In this document: positions 27,192 through 36,785 of the stretch, piece after piece
Numbering within the stretch: the stretch's first letter is position 1
Layout: every line of letters begins with the position of its first letter
Source of the DNA: Glutamicibacter sp. PS
GTDB lineage: Bacteria > Actinomycetota > Actinomycetes > Actinomycetales > Micrococcaceae
Length of the DNA stretch: 64,000 nucleotides
Reading direction: 5' to 3'
Assembly (NCBI GenBank): GCA_031317595.1
Contig: JANCMB010000001.1
Span: 2,607,610-2,671,609 of the forward strand
Program-made: the position numbers and the translations under genes
Notes under the pieces: model-generated
What the model was told of the DNA's origin: nothing
Databases searched by the model: none
What the model saw: only the letters and a program-made list of their open reading frames with translations

Positions 27192-28181
27192 CTACCAACG
27201 AGGATGAATCTGCCCGCGCAGTTCGACATCGTAGAGTTCACGCGCTGCGGCTAGGAAATCCGCAGAAACGCTATAGTTGGCGGCCTCGGCATTGCCGCGG
27301 GCCTGTTCGGCGTTACGCGCCCCGGGAATGACGGTGCTGATGTCCTCATGCGCAACCAGCCAAGCCAATGCGGCTTGTGCGGTGCTGGCATCGGGCAATT
27401 CGGTCGAAGCCAACCGGGCAAAATGTGCTGCCGCCTCCAAACCCATCCCGTAGTCAACGCCGGAGAAGGTTTCGCCCACGTCGAAGGCCGATCCGTCGCG
27501 ATTGTAGTTCCGGTGGTCATCCGCGGCGAACGTGGTTTGCCGGGTGTACCGGTTGGTCAATAACCCGCTGGCTAGCGGAACCCGCGCAATGATGCCTACA
27601 CCCGCCTCTCGAGCCACGGGTAGGACTTGCTCGATTGGCTTCTGACGAAAGGCGTTGATGATGATCTGCACGGTAGCGATATGCGGACGCGCAATGGCGG
27701 TCAGGGCTTCATCCACGGTTTCCACCGAAACGCCGTAGCTTGCAATGCGTTCTTCCTGAACCATCGTGTCTAACGCATCGTAGACGGCGTCGGAGGAATA
27801 CACCGCGGTGGGAGGACAGTGCAGCTGCACGAGATCCACGGTATCCACCCCTAGGTTGCGACGCGATCGATCATTCCAGGTACGGAAGGCGTCCAGCGTG
27901 TAGGCCTCGGGCACTTGCTCCACCCGACGCCCCATCTTGGTGGCTACCGTGATTTCGGCATTGGGGTTCTCGCGGCGCCAGCGGCCAATCAGTTCCTCGC
28001 TGCGACCGTCCCCGTATACATCTGCGGTGTCGAAGAAGGTCACCCCGGACGCATAGGCCGTGTCGAGCACCGATAGGGCCTCAGCTTCATTGACGTTCCC
28101 CCAGTCTGCACCCAGTTGCCAGGTACCCAGCCCGATAACGGAAACTTTGCGTCCGGTTCTTCCTAGTGCGCGTGTTTTCAT
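27192..28181 (-). CDS. Aldo/keto reductase (NADPH-dependent oxidoreductase)
   Basis: This 329-aa AKR-fold enzyme shows the family layout: LGRTGRKVSVIGLGTWQLG at the N-terminus, FDTADVYGDGRSEELIG with catalytic Asp and Tyr, VATKMGR with catalytic Lys, and LVQLHCPP with the active-site His. The C-terminal VIPGARNAEQARGNAEA binds the nicotinamide cofactor phosphate. Substrate is unknown; it resembles the YajO/IolS-like group. Start ATG 28181 begins MKTRALGRTG; no Shine-Dalgarno is visible but TAGACT lies 7 nt upstream. Confidence 0.88.
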   Translation of the reverse strand: MKTRALGRTGRKVSVIGLGTWQLGADWGNVNEAEALSVLDTAYASGVTFFDTADVYGDGRSEELIGRWRRENPNAEITVATKMGRRVEQVPEAYTLDAFRTWNDRSRRNLGVDTVDLVQLHCPPTAVYSSDAVYDALDTMVQEERIASYGVSVETVDEALTAIARPHIATVQIIINAFRQKPIEQVLPVAREAGVGIIARVPLASGLLTNRYTRQTTFAADDHRNYNRDGSAFDVGETFSGVDYGMGLEAAAHFARLASTELPDASTAQAALAWLVAHEDISTVIPGARNAEQARGNAEAANYSVSADFLAAARELYDVELRGQIHPRW

Positions 28182-28188
28182 GCTGTCG

Positions 28189-28194
28189 AGTCTA
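28189..28194 (-). promoter_or_regulatory. Leaderless -10 element for the aldo/keto reductase gene
   Basis: TAGACT on the minus strand ends 7 nt before ATG 28181, consistent with transcription starting at the start codon. No clear -35 is seen. Confidence 0.45.
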
Positions 28195-28529
28195 ATCATC
28201 AACATTTACGGTCTCGTGTATCACGGGCCCGCACCAACTCTACTTAGCTGCATCGAGTGAATAGAATCCTCGCGATTGAACTAATCTATCCGCCTTCTGG
28301 AACCAGGAGCCGATGCGTCAGGTATAGCTGACTGGCTAAGTTCCAGTCCAGCGCCAGTAGATTTGCTATGTCTTTGACCGGAATTGTTTAACTTCCGTAG
28401 GCGCTGGCAGCACAGGCTCAGATACCTGTTGACGGTCACCCCGGAATGCTAACGAACCTGAGTCGCGGCAATCAAAACATGGCGCGAACGCCACTATGGC
28501 CCCCAACCTCGCGCTTGGCAGACTTGTGA
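28195..28529. other. Non-coding spacer between aldo/keto reductase and nucleobase permease
   Basis: I see no ORF with a ribosome site and no RNA gene in this stretch. Its only recognisable elements are the upstream region of the aldo/keto reductase gene and the small terminator of the permease at 28474-28493. Confidence 0.5.
28474..28493 (-). terminator. TTCG-loop terminator of the nucleobase permease gene
   Basis: On the minus strand TGGCG-TTCG-CGCCA forms a short hairpin with a stable tetraloop and is followed by TGTTTTG, 37 nt past the permease stop codon. Confidence 0.5.
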
Positions 28530-30080
28530 CTAAAGCGGTGGCATTGGACGGTCGCCGGCGGCACCATATTCTTCGCTGATTACACGAATCTCTAGGCCTT
28601 GGCCATCATAGAGCTTTCCGTCGATCATACGGTCCCCATCCTGCAGACCTTCGGTTTGATACTTGTAGACGGTGCGCGGTGATAGCTCGGCCTGCTTCTT
28701 GCGGGTCAGTTCATTGAAGATCACGTTGAGCAATACGGCCATGAGGGTGGCCGAGGAAATGCTGGACTGGAAGATCGTGCCCACCCATGCCGGGAAGGCT
28801 GCGTAGAAGTCCGGCTTGACCATGGGGATGCAGCCGAAGGCCAAGGAGGTGGCGATGATCAGCATGTTCATGTTGTCGTCGCGCACCTTGGCCAAGGTGC
28901 GGATGCCGGCGGCCGCCACGGAACCGAAGAGCACGATCCCCGCGCCGCCGAGCACCGGTGCCGGGATGGAGGCCACCACGCGCCCCAGCACGGGCAGCAG
29001 CCCCAGCACCACGAGGATGCCGCCGCCGGCGGCAACGACGAAACGGCTCTTCACGCCGGTGATGGCCACGAGTCCCACGTTCTGCGCGAAGGCGGACTGG
29101 GTGAAGGTATTGAAGATCGGGGCGACGGTCGAGGAGAGCATGTCGGCGCGCAGCCCGTTGGCGATGCGCTTGGAATCGACCTTCGATCCGGTGATCTCGG
29201 CGACCGCGAGCATGTCGGCGGTGGTCTCGGTGTAGGTCACCAGGATGACGATCATCATCGAGATGATCGCGCCGATTTCGAAGACCGGCGCACCGAAGGC
29301 AAAGGGGGTTGGGAAGGCGAAGATGTCGCCCTCGAGCACCTGCGAGAAGTCGGCCATGCCCATCAAGGCCGCGACAACGGTGCCCAGCACGATGGAGAGC
29401 AGGATCGAGAGGCGGGAGAGCGCCGGGACCCCGGACTTGGAGAGCACCAGCAGGATCACCAGGGTGATCGCGGCCAGCGCAATGTGCTTCAACGAACCGT
29501 AGTCCTCCCCGGCCGTGGCGCCGCCCATGGCCCAGTCTGCGGTGACCGGGAACAGCGACACGCCGATGATGGTGATGACCACGCCGGTGACCACGGGCGG
29601 GAAATACCGCAGCAGCCGGGCGAAGAAGGGTGCGATCACGATGCCGATCGCGCCGGAGGCCAGCACCGCACCGAACACCGCCGGCATGCCGCCTCCCCCA
29701 TTGAGGATGGCGATCATGGTGGCTACGCCGGAAAACGAGGTTCCCTGTACGAGCGGGAGCTGAGCGCCGAAGAACGGCAGGCCCAGGGTCTGCAGGAAGG
29801 TGGCCAGGCCGCCGATGAACAGGCAGCTGGCAACCAGCACACCCATTTCGGCAGTTCCCATGCCGGCGGCTCCACCCATGACCAGCGGCGGCGCGATAAT
29901 GCCTCCATACATGGTCAGCACATGTTGGAATCCGTAAGCAACGGTGCGCCCGGCGGACAGGCGCTCATCTTCAGGTCGGGCGGCCGGTGCCGCGGTGCCG
30001 CGGGCAGAGCTCAAGAGTGATCTCCTCGTCGGTGGGGGTTGATGCTCACTAGGTCGCGCCAGTGAGTTAAACGACCCCAT
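28530..30080 (-). CDS. NCS2 nucleobase:cation symporter (xanthine/urate-type permease)
   Basis: This 516-aa protein has 12-14 hydrophobic helices. NCS2 hallmarks are QHVLTMYGGIIAPPLVMG, the Q-motif of TM3 in QLPLVQGTSFSG, the TYTETTADMLAVAEITG segment with the substrate-binding glutamate, and QNVGLVAITGVKSR. It belongs with the PucJ/PucK/UacT/PbuX group that imports xanthine or uric acid with protons. Xanthine dehydrogenase genes within 20 kb fit that role, but the substrate is inferred. ATG 30080 has GGAAG upstream and is preferred to 30113. The C-terminal ~60 residues are polar and cytoplasmic. Confidence 0.85.
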   Translation of the reverse strand: MGSFNSLARPSEHQPPPTRRSLLSSARGTAAPAARPEDERLSAGRTVAYGFQHVLTMYGGIIAPPLVMGGAAGMGTAEMGVLVASCLFIGGLATFLQTLGLPFFGAQLPLVQGTSFSGVATMIAILNGGGGMPAVFGAVLASGAIGIVIAPFFARLLRYFPPVVTGVVITIIGVSLFPVTADWAMGGATAGEDYGSLKHIALAAITLVILLVLSKSGVPALSRLSILLSIVLGTVVAALMGMADFSQVLEGDIFAFPTPFAFGAPVFEIGAIISMMIVILVTYTETTADMLAVAEITGSKVDSKRIANGLRADMLSSTVAPIFNTFTQSAFAQNVGLVAITGVKSRFVVAAGGGILVVLGLLPVLGRVVASIPAPVLGGAGIVLFGSVAAAGIRTLAKVRDDNMNMLIIATSLAFGCIPMVKPDFYAAFPAWVGTIFQSSISSATLMAVLLNVIFNELTRKKQAELSPRTVYKYQTEGLQDGDRMIDGKLYDGQGLEIRVISEEYGAAGDRPMPPL

Positions 30081-30412
30081 TAATTCTTCCGCACTGAATA
30101 CTGCGGACGGCACCCCAAGACGTGCTCGGCGAGTAAGCTATGTCACGTTAAGCGCTTAGTGTGTGGATTTTCGCCACTTCCCTGGCCCAGCGATTCGAAG
30201 TTTGTCGACGCTAACCGCCCTTGTCTTTGCGTCTTTCCTCCGACGTACGCCTCCGAAAAACCCGCTAGATTTCAGACGCGTTACGCCTTGCTCTCCACAC
30301 GACACGATTCGGTGACGAAAATTTGTCATTGGTGCAATACGCTCTGCACGCTCATGAAATACCGCTCTGGAATGCTCGAAGCATCATCCACGAGTGAAAG
30401 GCAACGATTCGC
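30081..30412. promoter_or_regulatory. Divergent control region between nucleobase permease and nitrate operon
   Basis: This 332-bp spacer contains no credible ORF. It must hold promoters for both divergent transcripts. The most symmetrical element is TGAC-GAAAATTT-GTCA at 30313-30328, a possible regulator site about 85 nt before narK. I could not identify a convincing GlnR box (GTNAC-N6-GAAAC). Confidence 0.4.
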
Positions 30413-31822
30413 GTGAGCGCCCAGCTAGAGTCAGAAACGCAAACAACCGCCACTCTGCCCGCATCAACCACTTCCCTGCTGATGACCAAGGGCCGGTGGG
30501 TCCACAACTGGGATGCGGAGAACCCAGAATTCTGGGAAGGTATCGGTCGACGTACTGCGGCGACGAACCTTCGGTGGTCGATCTTTGCCGAATTCCTAGG
30601 CTTCGTAGTGTGGCAACTCTTCGCCATTGTCGCCGTATATCTGCCGGCCGCAGGCTTCGACTACAGCACCTCACAGCTATTCTGGCTGATCTCAATGCCT
30701 AGCCTCATCGGTGCTACCCTGCGCATTCCTTACACCTTCATGGTGGCCCGATTCGGCGGACGCAACTGGACCATCGTTTCGGCGCTGCTCCTGCTCATCC
30801 CGGCACTGGGACTAGCCTTCGCGGTGTCCAACACGAATACTCCGTTCTGGCTGATGCTCACGCTGGCCGGGTTGGCCGGATTCGGCGGGGGTAATTTCGC
30901 CTCCTCGATGGCCAACATCACCTACTTCTACCCGGCCTCGCAAAAAGGGTGGGCACTGGGACTCAATGCGGCAGGCGGCAACTTGGGCGCCGCGGTGGCC
31001 CAGCTGATCGTTCCTGTAGCCATCACGATCTTCGCCGCTGGGTCGCTGCAGTTGCCGCTGGCCGGGTTCATCTGGGTTCCGTTGATCATCGTTGCTGTTT
31101 TTGGTGCCTGGCGTTCAATGCACAACCTCAGCACGGCGCGTTCCGATGTGCGTGGCGCGCTGAATAGTCTACGTGAACCGCATTTGTGGATCATCGCGGC
31201 CCTCTATATCGGCACCTTTGGTTCTTTTATCGGATTCTCGGCCGTCTTCCCCAAGCTTATTGCGGACACCTTCCCGGAATTCTCCGCATTTGCCCTCGGC
31301 ACGGCCACCGTTTCCCTAGCTTTTCTTGGTCCGTTGGTTGGGTCGCTGTCTCGCCCCTACGGCGGTAAGCTCGCCGACCGTTTCGGTGGAGCACGCATCA
31401 CCCTATGCTCATTCGCCGTAATGGCCGCGGTCACCGTGGCCCTGGTCTTGCTATTGCCTACGTTGAATTTCTGGATGTTCCTGGGCTTGTTCCTCGTGCT
31501 CTTCACTACCAGCGGTATCGGCAACGGTTCGACCTATCGGATGATCCCGGCCGTCTTCGCCATCAACGCGATACGAGCAGGTGACACCAGCGAAGCTCGG
31601 ATGAACGGTGCGCGCACCTCCGCGGCCGCGCTGGGACTCATCTCCGCCTTCGGTGCCTACGGCGGGTTCTTGGTCCCCCAGTCACTGAACCTCTCGATCA
31701 CCACCAGCGGGAGCTACGTCCCCGCATTCAGCGGCTTCGTATTGGTCTACTTGGCGCTCATGGCGCTGACCTACGCCTGCTACGTTCGCCGCAGCAGCAT
31801 CTTTGCCGCTCAAGGAGTCTAA
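30413..31822 (+). CDS. narK: Nitrate/nitrite transporter of the NarK/NasA type (MFS)
   Basis: This 469-aa protein has 12 hydrophobic helices. The two nitrate-signature loops of the NNP family are visible: GFGGGNFASSMANITYFYPASQKGWALGLNAAGGNLG and, in the second half, TTSGIGNGSTYRMIPAVF. It imports nitrate into the cytosol, or exchanges it for nitrite. It overlaps the nitrate reductase gene by one base (TAATG) and is first in that operon. It begins at GTG 30413 with GAAAGG upstream. The N-terminal ~40 residues (WDAENPEFWE) are typical of actinobacterial and proteobacterial assimilatory carriers. Confidence 0.92.
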   Translation: MSAQLESETQTTATLPASTTSLLMTKGRWVHNWDAENPEFWEGIGRRTAATNLRWSIFAEFLGFVVWQLFAIVAVYLPAAGFDYSTSQLFWLISMPSLIGATLRIPYTFMVARFGGRNWTIVSALLLLIPALGLAFAVSNTNTPFWLMLTLAGLAGFGGGNFASSMANITYFYPASQKGWALGLNAAGGNLGAAVAQLIVPVAITIFAAGSLQLPLAGFIWVPLIIVAVFGAWRSMHNLSTARSDVRGALNSLREPHLWIIAALYIGTFGSFIGFSAVFPKLIADTFPEFSAFALGTATVSLAFLGPLVGSLSRPYGGKLADRFGGARITLCSFAVMAAVTVALVLLLPTLNFWMFLGLFLVLFTTSGIGNGSTYRMIPAVFAINAIRAGDTSEARMNGARTSAAALGLISAFGAYGGFLVPQSLNLSITTSGSYVPAFSGFVLVYLALMALTYACYVRRSSIFAAQGV

Positions 31823-33960
31823 TGTCGCACAGCACCAGCCCCACCGACACCCACTGTCCCTACTGCGCACTTCAATGCGGTATTTCGCTGACGCCCACCC
31901 CGGGTCCCGAGGCCGCAACACCTGTCGCGTTGCAGGGACGCAACTTCGAAACAAATGGTGGGGCACTCTGCCGCAAGGGATACAGTGCCGCCGAACTGCT
32001 GGCGCATCCCGAACGGCTTAGCGCCCCGCTAGCCCGACAAGCCGACGGCTCGTTTGCCGCCGTTGATTGGGATGAAGCCCTGGATCTGGTGGCGCACAAG
32101 GTGCGTGCTTTGCAGGCAAGTCATGGGCCGGATTCGGTGGCGGTTTTCGGCGCCGGCGGATTGACCAACGAGAAGGCCTATCAACTAGGCAAGTTCGCGC
32201 GGCTGGCGCTGGGCACCTCGCGGATCGACTATAACGGGCGTTTCTGCATGTCCTCGGCGGCGGCCGCCACCAACCGTGCCTTCGGGTTAGACCGCGGTTT
32301 ACCCTTTCCCCTACGGGATCTGGATTCGGCCGCGCTGATTCTGATGCTCGGCTCCAACGTGGCCGAAACCATGCCACCCTTCGTCCGTCACCTCGACGGC
32401 GCCCGGGAGGCAGGGGGCTTGATTGTGGTCGACCCACGGCGCTCCGCCACCGCACAGCTCAGCGAGAACGGGGCCGGATGGCACCTGCAGCCCACCCCGG
32501 GCAGCGACCTGCCGCTCCTTCTCGCGCTAAGTCACGTGCTCCTGACCGAGAACTTGGCCGATACTCGCTACCTCGAGGAACGCACCACGGGTCTTGCCGC
32601 GTTGCGTACCTCGCTCAATGCCTGGTGGCCCGAGCGGGTCGCAACGCTGACCGGAGTACCCGCCGCGCAGATCCGTCGGACCGCCCGCGCGCTGGCAGCC
32701 GGTGCAGAGCGCGCTAAGCAGGGCGGCGCCCCGGTATTCATCCTGACCGGCCGCGGCGTCGAGCAGCATGAAAACGGCACCGATACCGTTACTGCCGCCA
32801 TCAATCTTGCCCTGTTACTGGGGCTGCCTGGCACCCGCGCCGGCGGCTATGGCACCATCACCGGCCAAGGCAACGGCCAAGGCGGTCGAGAACATGGTCA
32901 GAAGTGCGACCAACTGCCCGGGTACCGCAAGATCAGCGACCCGGCACACCGCGCACATGTAGCCGCGGTCTGGGGTGTGACGCCCGAGCAAATCCCGGGC
33001 CCAGGCCTTCCCGCCACCGAGCTATTGCGCACCCTGGGTACCCCCGGTGGCTCGCGCATGCTGCTGGTGCACGGTTCAAACCCGGTTATTTCGGCCCCCG
33101 ATGCCGGCAACGTGTTGCGAGCGCTGCGCCGCCTAGATTTCCTCGTGGTCTGCGATTTCTTCCTTTCCGAAACGGCCGCCGAAGCCGACATCGTGCTCCC
33201 GGTGTTGCAGTGGGCCGAGGAAGAAGGCACCATGACCAACCTCGAGGGCCGAGTGCTTCGGCGCCGTGCGGCGCTGACCGCACCGGCGGGGGCCCGCAGC
33301 GAACTGTGGATCATGTCCCAGCTCGCCGAACGCCTGGACGCCCCGGGACATTTTTCCGATGATCCCCGCGAAGTCTTCGACGAATTGCGCCGGGCGTCGG
33401 CCGGTGGCCTGGCCGACTACTCGGGTGTGAGCTGGAGCGCGGTGCAATCCGGGCAACCGGTGTACTGGCCCTGCCCGACAGGTGGCGACCCGGGAGGCAC
33501 GCCACGCCTGTTCCTCGACCGTTTCGCGCACCCCGACGGCAAGGCCCGGCTGATACCGGTCACCGCCCATGGCGCGACGGAAGCCGTCGACGCCAACCAG
33601 CGGCTGTGGCTCATCACCGGTCGACTACTGGAGCACTACCAGTCCGGGGTCCAAACTCGCCGCGTAGCCCAGTTACAGGCAGCCGCCGATCAAGGCTTGC
33701 TGGAAATCCACCCGTCCACTGCCCGGGCCCACGGCATTATCGATGGCCAGCCGGTCCGCGTGAGCAACGATCGTGGCGCCGTGACCGCACGCGCCCGATT
33801 TAGCCCGGAGTTGCGTTTAGACACCGTGTTTCTGCCCTTCCACTTCCCGGGTGAAAACAACGCCAATCTGCTGACCCGGGACGACGTTGACCCGCACAGC
33901 GCCATGCCCGAGTTCAAGAACGCCGCCGTGCGACTGACCCCTTTGGAGAGCCGCGAATGA
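31822..33960 (+). CDS. nasC: Assimilatory nitrate reductase catalytic subunit (Mo-bisMGD)
   Basis: This 712-aa molybdopterin oxidoreductase of the DMSO reductase family has the N-terminal [4Fe-4S] ligands C12, C15, C19 and C50 in the order CPYCALQC..GALCRKGY. The MoCo-binding blocks FCMSSAAAATNRAFG and GYGTITGQGNGQGGREHGQK and the C-terminal dinucleotide-binding domain (VRVSNDRGAVTARARF) follow. It reduces nitrate to nitrite in the cytosol. It lacks the C-terminal BFD [2Fe-2S] domain found in some NasA enzymes, and that domain is present in the next, overlapping gene instead. Formate dehydrogenase is excluded by context. Confidence 0.9.
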   Translation: MSHSTSPTDTHCPYCALQCGISLTPTPGPEAATPVALQGRNFETNGGALCRKGYSAAELLAHPERLSAPLARQADGSFAAVDWDEALDLVAHKVRALQASHGPDSVAVFGAGGLTNEKAYQLGKFARLALGTSRIDYNGRFCMSSAAAATNRAFGLDRGLPFPLRDLDSAALILMLGSNVAETMPPFVRHLDGAREAGGLIVVDPRRSATAQLSENGAGWHLQPTPGSDLPLLLALSHVLLTENLADTRYLEERTTGLAALRTSLNAWWPERVATLTGVPAAQIRRTARALAAGAERAKQGGAPVFILTGRGVEQHENGTDTVTAAINLALLLGLPGTRAGGYGTITGQGNGQGGREHGQKCDQLPGYRKISDPAHRAHVAAVWGVTPEQIPGPGLPATELLRTLGTPGGSRMLLVHGSNPVISAPDAGNVLRALRRLDFLVVCDFFLSETAAEADIVLPVLQWAEEEGTMTNLEGRVLRRRAALTAPAGARSELWIMSQLAERLDAPGHFSDDPREVFDELRRASAGGLADYSGVSWSAVQSGQPVYWPCPTGGDPGGTPRLFLDRFAHPDGKARLIPVTAHGATEAVDANQRLWLITGRLLEHYQSGVQTRRVAQLQAAADQGLLEIHPSTARAHGIIDGQPVRVSNDRGAVTARARFSPELRLDTVFLPFHFPGENNANLLTRDDVDPHSAMPEFKNAAVRLTPLESRE

Positions 33961-35468
33961 GTCACACTCCCAGCGAAAAAATTCTGATCATCGGTTTTGG
34001 GCCGGTGGCCGCCTCACTCGTCGAGGGGTTGCTACCGGGCGTCAGCGCCGGGCAGATCGAGCTGACCGTGCTCGGTGCCGAACCGCAGCCAGCCTACAAC
34101 CGGGTGCTGCTCGCCGAAGTCGCCGTGGGAAGCACGCGGACCGAACATCTGATGCTGAGCGATCTGAACCGGCTGCGCGACGCCGGGGTGCGCGTGCTCA
34201 GTGGGTGCACCGCAACCCGTGTGGACCGGGCTCGTCGCAAGGTGCACCTGGATACCGGAGAGCCGCTGAGCTACGACCGGTTGATCTTCGCCACCGGTGC
34301 CCGCGCAATGATTCCCTCGCTGCACGGCGTGAACTTCGACCCCCACACCGAACCCGACCTGCCCGAAGGGGTACTGGCCCTACGCACCCTCGAGGACGCG
34401 TTGTCGTTGCAGAAGGTCTTGGCGCGACGCGGACGGGTGCTTATTCTCGGTGGCGGCATTCTCGGACTCGAGGCCGCCCTGGCCATGGCAGCAGCCGGGC
34501 ACACGCCGGTGCTTATTCACCACGGCCCGGCACCGCTGGGTCGCATGATGGATGCCGACGGCGGCCGGCTCCTGTTGCGCCAACTGAGCGAAGCCGGCGT
34601 TGAGGTGCACAGCCAGGTGCGTGCCACCGGAGTGCGGCTCAACGAGAACGGATTCGCCGCACTCGGTACCGAAACCCACGGGGAAATCACCGGCGACGCG
34701 CTGCTCATTTCTACCGGCGTGCGAGCACGCACCGAGTTGGCGGCCGGTTGCGGCCTCGAAGTGGGCCGCGGCATCAAGACGGACGAGTACCTCTGCGCCG
34801 ACGCAGAACATCGGATCTTCGCTCTCGGCGACTGTGCCGAGGTCGCCGGCACCGCGCCCGCTGGACTGTTGGCCCCGGGTTGGGCTCAGGCCGGGTGGCT
34901 GGCCAACTACTTGCTGACGCACCGGGCCCCACGTCCGGACCGGGCGCCGGAACCCCAATCGGCGCTGACCCCACCCCCACCGTTCACTGCCAGTCAGGTG
35001 CTCATGCTCAAGGGCCAGGGACTGGAGCTGACCGCCGCCGGAGACATCGACGCACCACTCTTCGCCGAGGACGGGCGCGACGTCATGGTCTTCGCCGACC
35101 CATCGCGCGGCTGCTATCTCAAGCTTGTCACCCGCGATTCGGTGGCTCTAGGGTTCGTCGCCTTAGGGTTGCCGCGCACCAGCGCCGAGCTGGTGCTGGC
35201 CTTCGAACGCGGGGCCGCACTACCCGAGGACCGTTCGCTACTGCTGCGCCTCGACGATCCGGGCCTGCCGGAACCCACCGCGGCTGCCGCCGATGAAGAC
35301 ACCCTATGTCGTTGCTCGGGGGCAACCTACGGAGATGTGGCACATGCCGTTTCCGAGGGCTGCGAAACCGTGGCTGAAGTGGGTGAGAGTTGCCGTGCCG
35401 GAACCGGTTGCGGTGGCTGCCGCGAGAAGATCGAGCAGATGCTTCAGCACGCCTCGGTGCTGCTGTAG
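33957..35468 (+). CDS. Nitrate reductase FAD/[2Fe-2S] electron-transfer subunit
   Basis: This 503-aa NAD(P)H-linked flavoprotein resembles the N-terminal half of NirB. FAD-binding IIGFGPVAASLVEG, NAD-binding RVLILGGGILGLEAALAMAAAG and the second FAD motif IFALGDCAEV are clear. A C-terminal BFD-like [2Fe-2S] domain has ligands in LCRCSG..GTGCGGC. It passes electrons from NAD(P)H to the nitrate reductase with which it overlaps (ATGA at 33957-33960), as NasB does in Bacillus or NasC in Klebsiella. Substrate-free siroheme domains are absent, so it is not a second nitrite reductase. Confidence 0.87.
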   Translation: MSHTPSEKILIIGFGPVAASLVEGLLPGVSAGQIELTVLGAEPQPAYNRVLLAEVAVGSTRTEHLMLSDLNRLRDAGVRVLSGCTATRVDRARRKVHLDTGEPLSYDRLIFATGARAMIPSLHGVNFDPHTEPDLPEGVLALRTLEDALSLQKVLARRGRVLILGGGILGLEAALAMAAAGHTPVLIHHGPAPLGRMMDADGGRLLLRQLSEAGVEVHSQVRATGVRLNENGFAALGTETHGEITGDALLISTGVRARTELAAGCGLEVGRGIKTDEYLCADAEHRIFALGDCAEVAGTAPAGLLAPGWAQAGWLANYLLTHRAPRPDRAPEPQSALTPPPPFTASQVLMLKGQGLELTAAGDIDAPLFAEDGRDVMVFADPSRGCYLKLVTRDSVALGFVALGLPRTSAELVLAFERGAALPEDRSLLLRLDDPGLPEPTAAAADEDTLCRCSGATYGDVAHAVSEGCETVAEVGESCRAGTGCGGCREKIEQMLQHASVLL

Positions 35469-35657
35469 CAGACCTTTCAGATAACTCAAACTCGTTCTTT
35501 AGTAGTTTCCGCCAGATGATCCAGACTCAACTTATAAATAGTTTTAAATTTTATAAATATATGTTTGACTTGGGATGCTAGCACGCTACTCTTCATTGTC
35601 TCTGCTCGCACCGCAATTCATTCACCAACAAAAACACGAAATAATTTTCGGGATTAG
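35469..35657. other. AT-rich spacer flanking the ATPase gene
   Basis: This 189-bp stretch is far richer in A and T than its surroundings. It contains TTATAAA..TTTATAA inverted repeats (35532-35538 and 35550-35556) and the decamer TTTTAAATTT at 35542-35551, which recurs on the other side of the ATPase gene at 36813-36822. No gene is seen. Confidence 0.55.
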
Positions 35658-36785
35658 CTACTGGTCACTGAGCAAGTGCGCTTGCGAATCAAACGCTGGG
35701 CTTGCACGAAGAAACTCTCGGAATGTCGGCATGGCAAAATCCACGTATCCGTGGCCGACTACTTCAATAGCCCCGGCCGCCAAAAGACGTAACCTGTACT
35801 GACCGGCGTAGACAGGGCTGACTCCGAGTCGTTCAGCGATGACCGAAGTCTTCGAAGGGCCATCGTCCACCGCCATTGCAAGCAGATACGACTTGTCAAT
35901 ATCCGACAGTGAGTTATACGCGGACTGCAGGACGGTTGCCCCCATCCGTCGCTTTGCTTTCTCCACTCCGGCCTCCAAGGATTCGGCCGTTACGCGCCCG
36001 CCGTTACGCACCGCTTGGCTCCATACATGGTATCCAACGAGTTGAATCAGGAAAGGGTAACCACCTGTCGCTTCAGCTAGGTGCCGAACATGAAGTTCAC
36101 TTATCGAGATGGAGCCTTCGTCAAAGGTCGCACGAAGTGCGGCTGCCACGTCGCTCAGCGTGGCCTTATGTAAGTCGTACTTTTCGGCGCGCCTCAGGAA
36201 CGTCGAAACTTCATCATTCAGCAGATCATCGACGGCCTTGGGTAACCCCGCCAACATGAGCGCGATAGGCAAGTCTTCACGAATCATATGCTGGATAACT
36301 GCCGCTACCTCAACGAGATCGACGCGATCAATCGCGTGGATCTCGTCGATAGTGATCATCAGCCCTGTGCCATGGTCACGGAGCCGCTTAAGCAGCTCCG
36401 TCAACGGGTGCCGCCAATGGCGATGCTCAACATCGGCTAATTGAGTCTGCACTCCGACCGGACCTAACGTGATGCCGGTAATTCTGCGGCCAGAAGGTTG
36501 ATCGACAAACTCGCCAGATGCGGCCCGAACAGCCGCATCTATGCGCCTGACCAGCCCAGGAATCGCTGTTTCCGAAATGACAATCCATCCATGCTCTATG
36601 GCCTCATCCTCAACGCTGCCCAGCATGACTGTCTTGCCAATTCCCCTTGGTCCGCTGAAGATCGCAAGTAACCCAGGCGCCCCAGCACCATTCTCGACAC
36701 TTTCCGCAATATCCTGACGAATTTCTTCTCTACCGATCACCAGAGGCGGCCGCGCACCCGCAGTAGGCTTGAATGGATTCTTCAT
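35658..36785 (-). CDS. AAA-family ATPase with C-terminal winged-helix domain
   Basis: This 375-aa cytosolic protein resembles the archaeal/actinobacterial ATP-binding AAA_16/Orc1-Cdc6-like group. Walker A is GPRGIGKT at about residues 49-56, Walker B is LMITIDEIHA, sensor-like PIALMLAGLP follows, and after about residue 260 comes a helical lid plus winged helix (DGPSKTSVIAERLGVSPVYAGQYRLRLLAAGAIEVVGHGYV). Start ATG 36785 has AAAGGGG upstream. It lies on the opposite strand between nitrate reductase and nitrite reductase genes, inside AT-rich DNA, and its codon use is less GC-biased than its neighbours'. It was probably acquired and plays no visible part in nitrogen metabolism. Cellular role is unknown. 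Confidence 0.82.
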   Translation of the reverse strand: MKNPFKPTAGARPPLVIGREEIRQDIAESVENGAGAPGLLAIFSGPRGIGKTVMLGSVEDEAIEHGWIVISETAIPGLVRRIDAAVRAASGEFVDQPSGRRITGITLGPVGVQTQLADVEHRHWRHPLTELLKRLRDHGTGLMITIDEIHAIDRVDLVEVAAVIQHMIREDLPIALMLAGLPKAVDDLLNDEVSTFLRRAEKYDLHKATLSDVAAALRATFDEGSISISELHVRHLAEATGGYPFLIQLVGYHVWSQAVRNGGRVTAESLEAGVEKAKRRMGATVLQSAYNSLSDIDKSYLLAMAVDDGPSKTSVIAERLGVSPVYAGQYRLRLLAAGAIEVVGHGYVDFAMPTFREFLRASPAFDSQAHLLSDQ

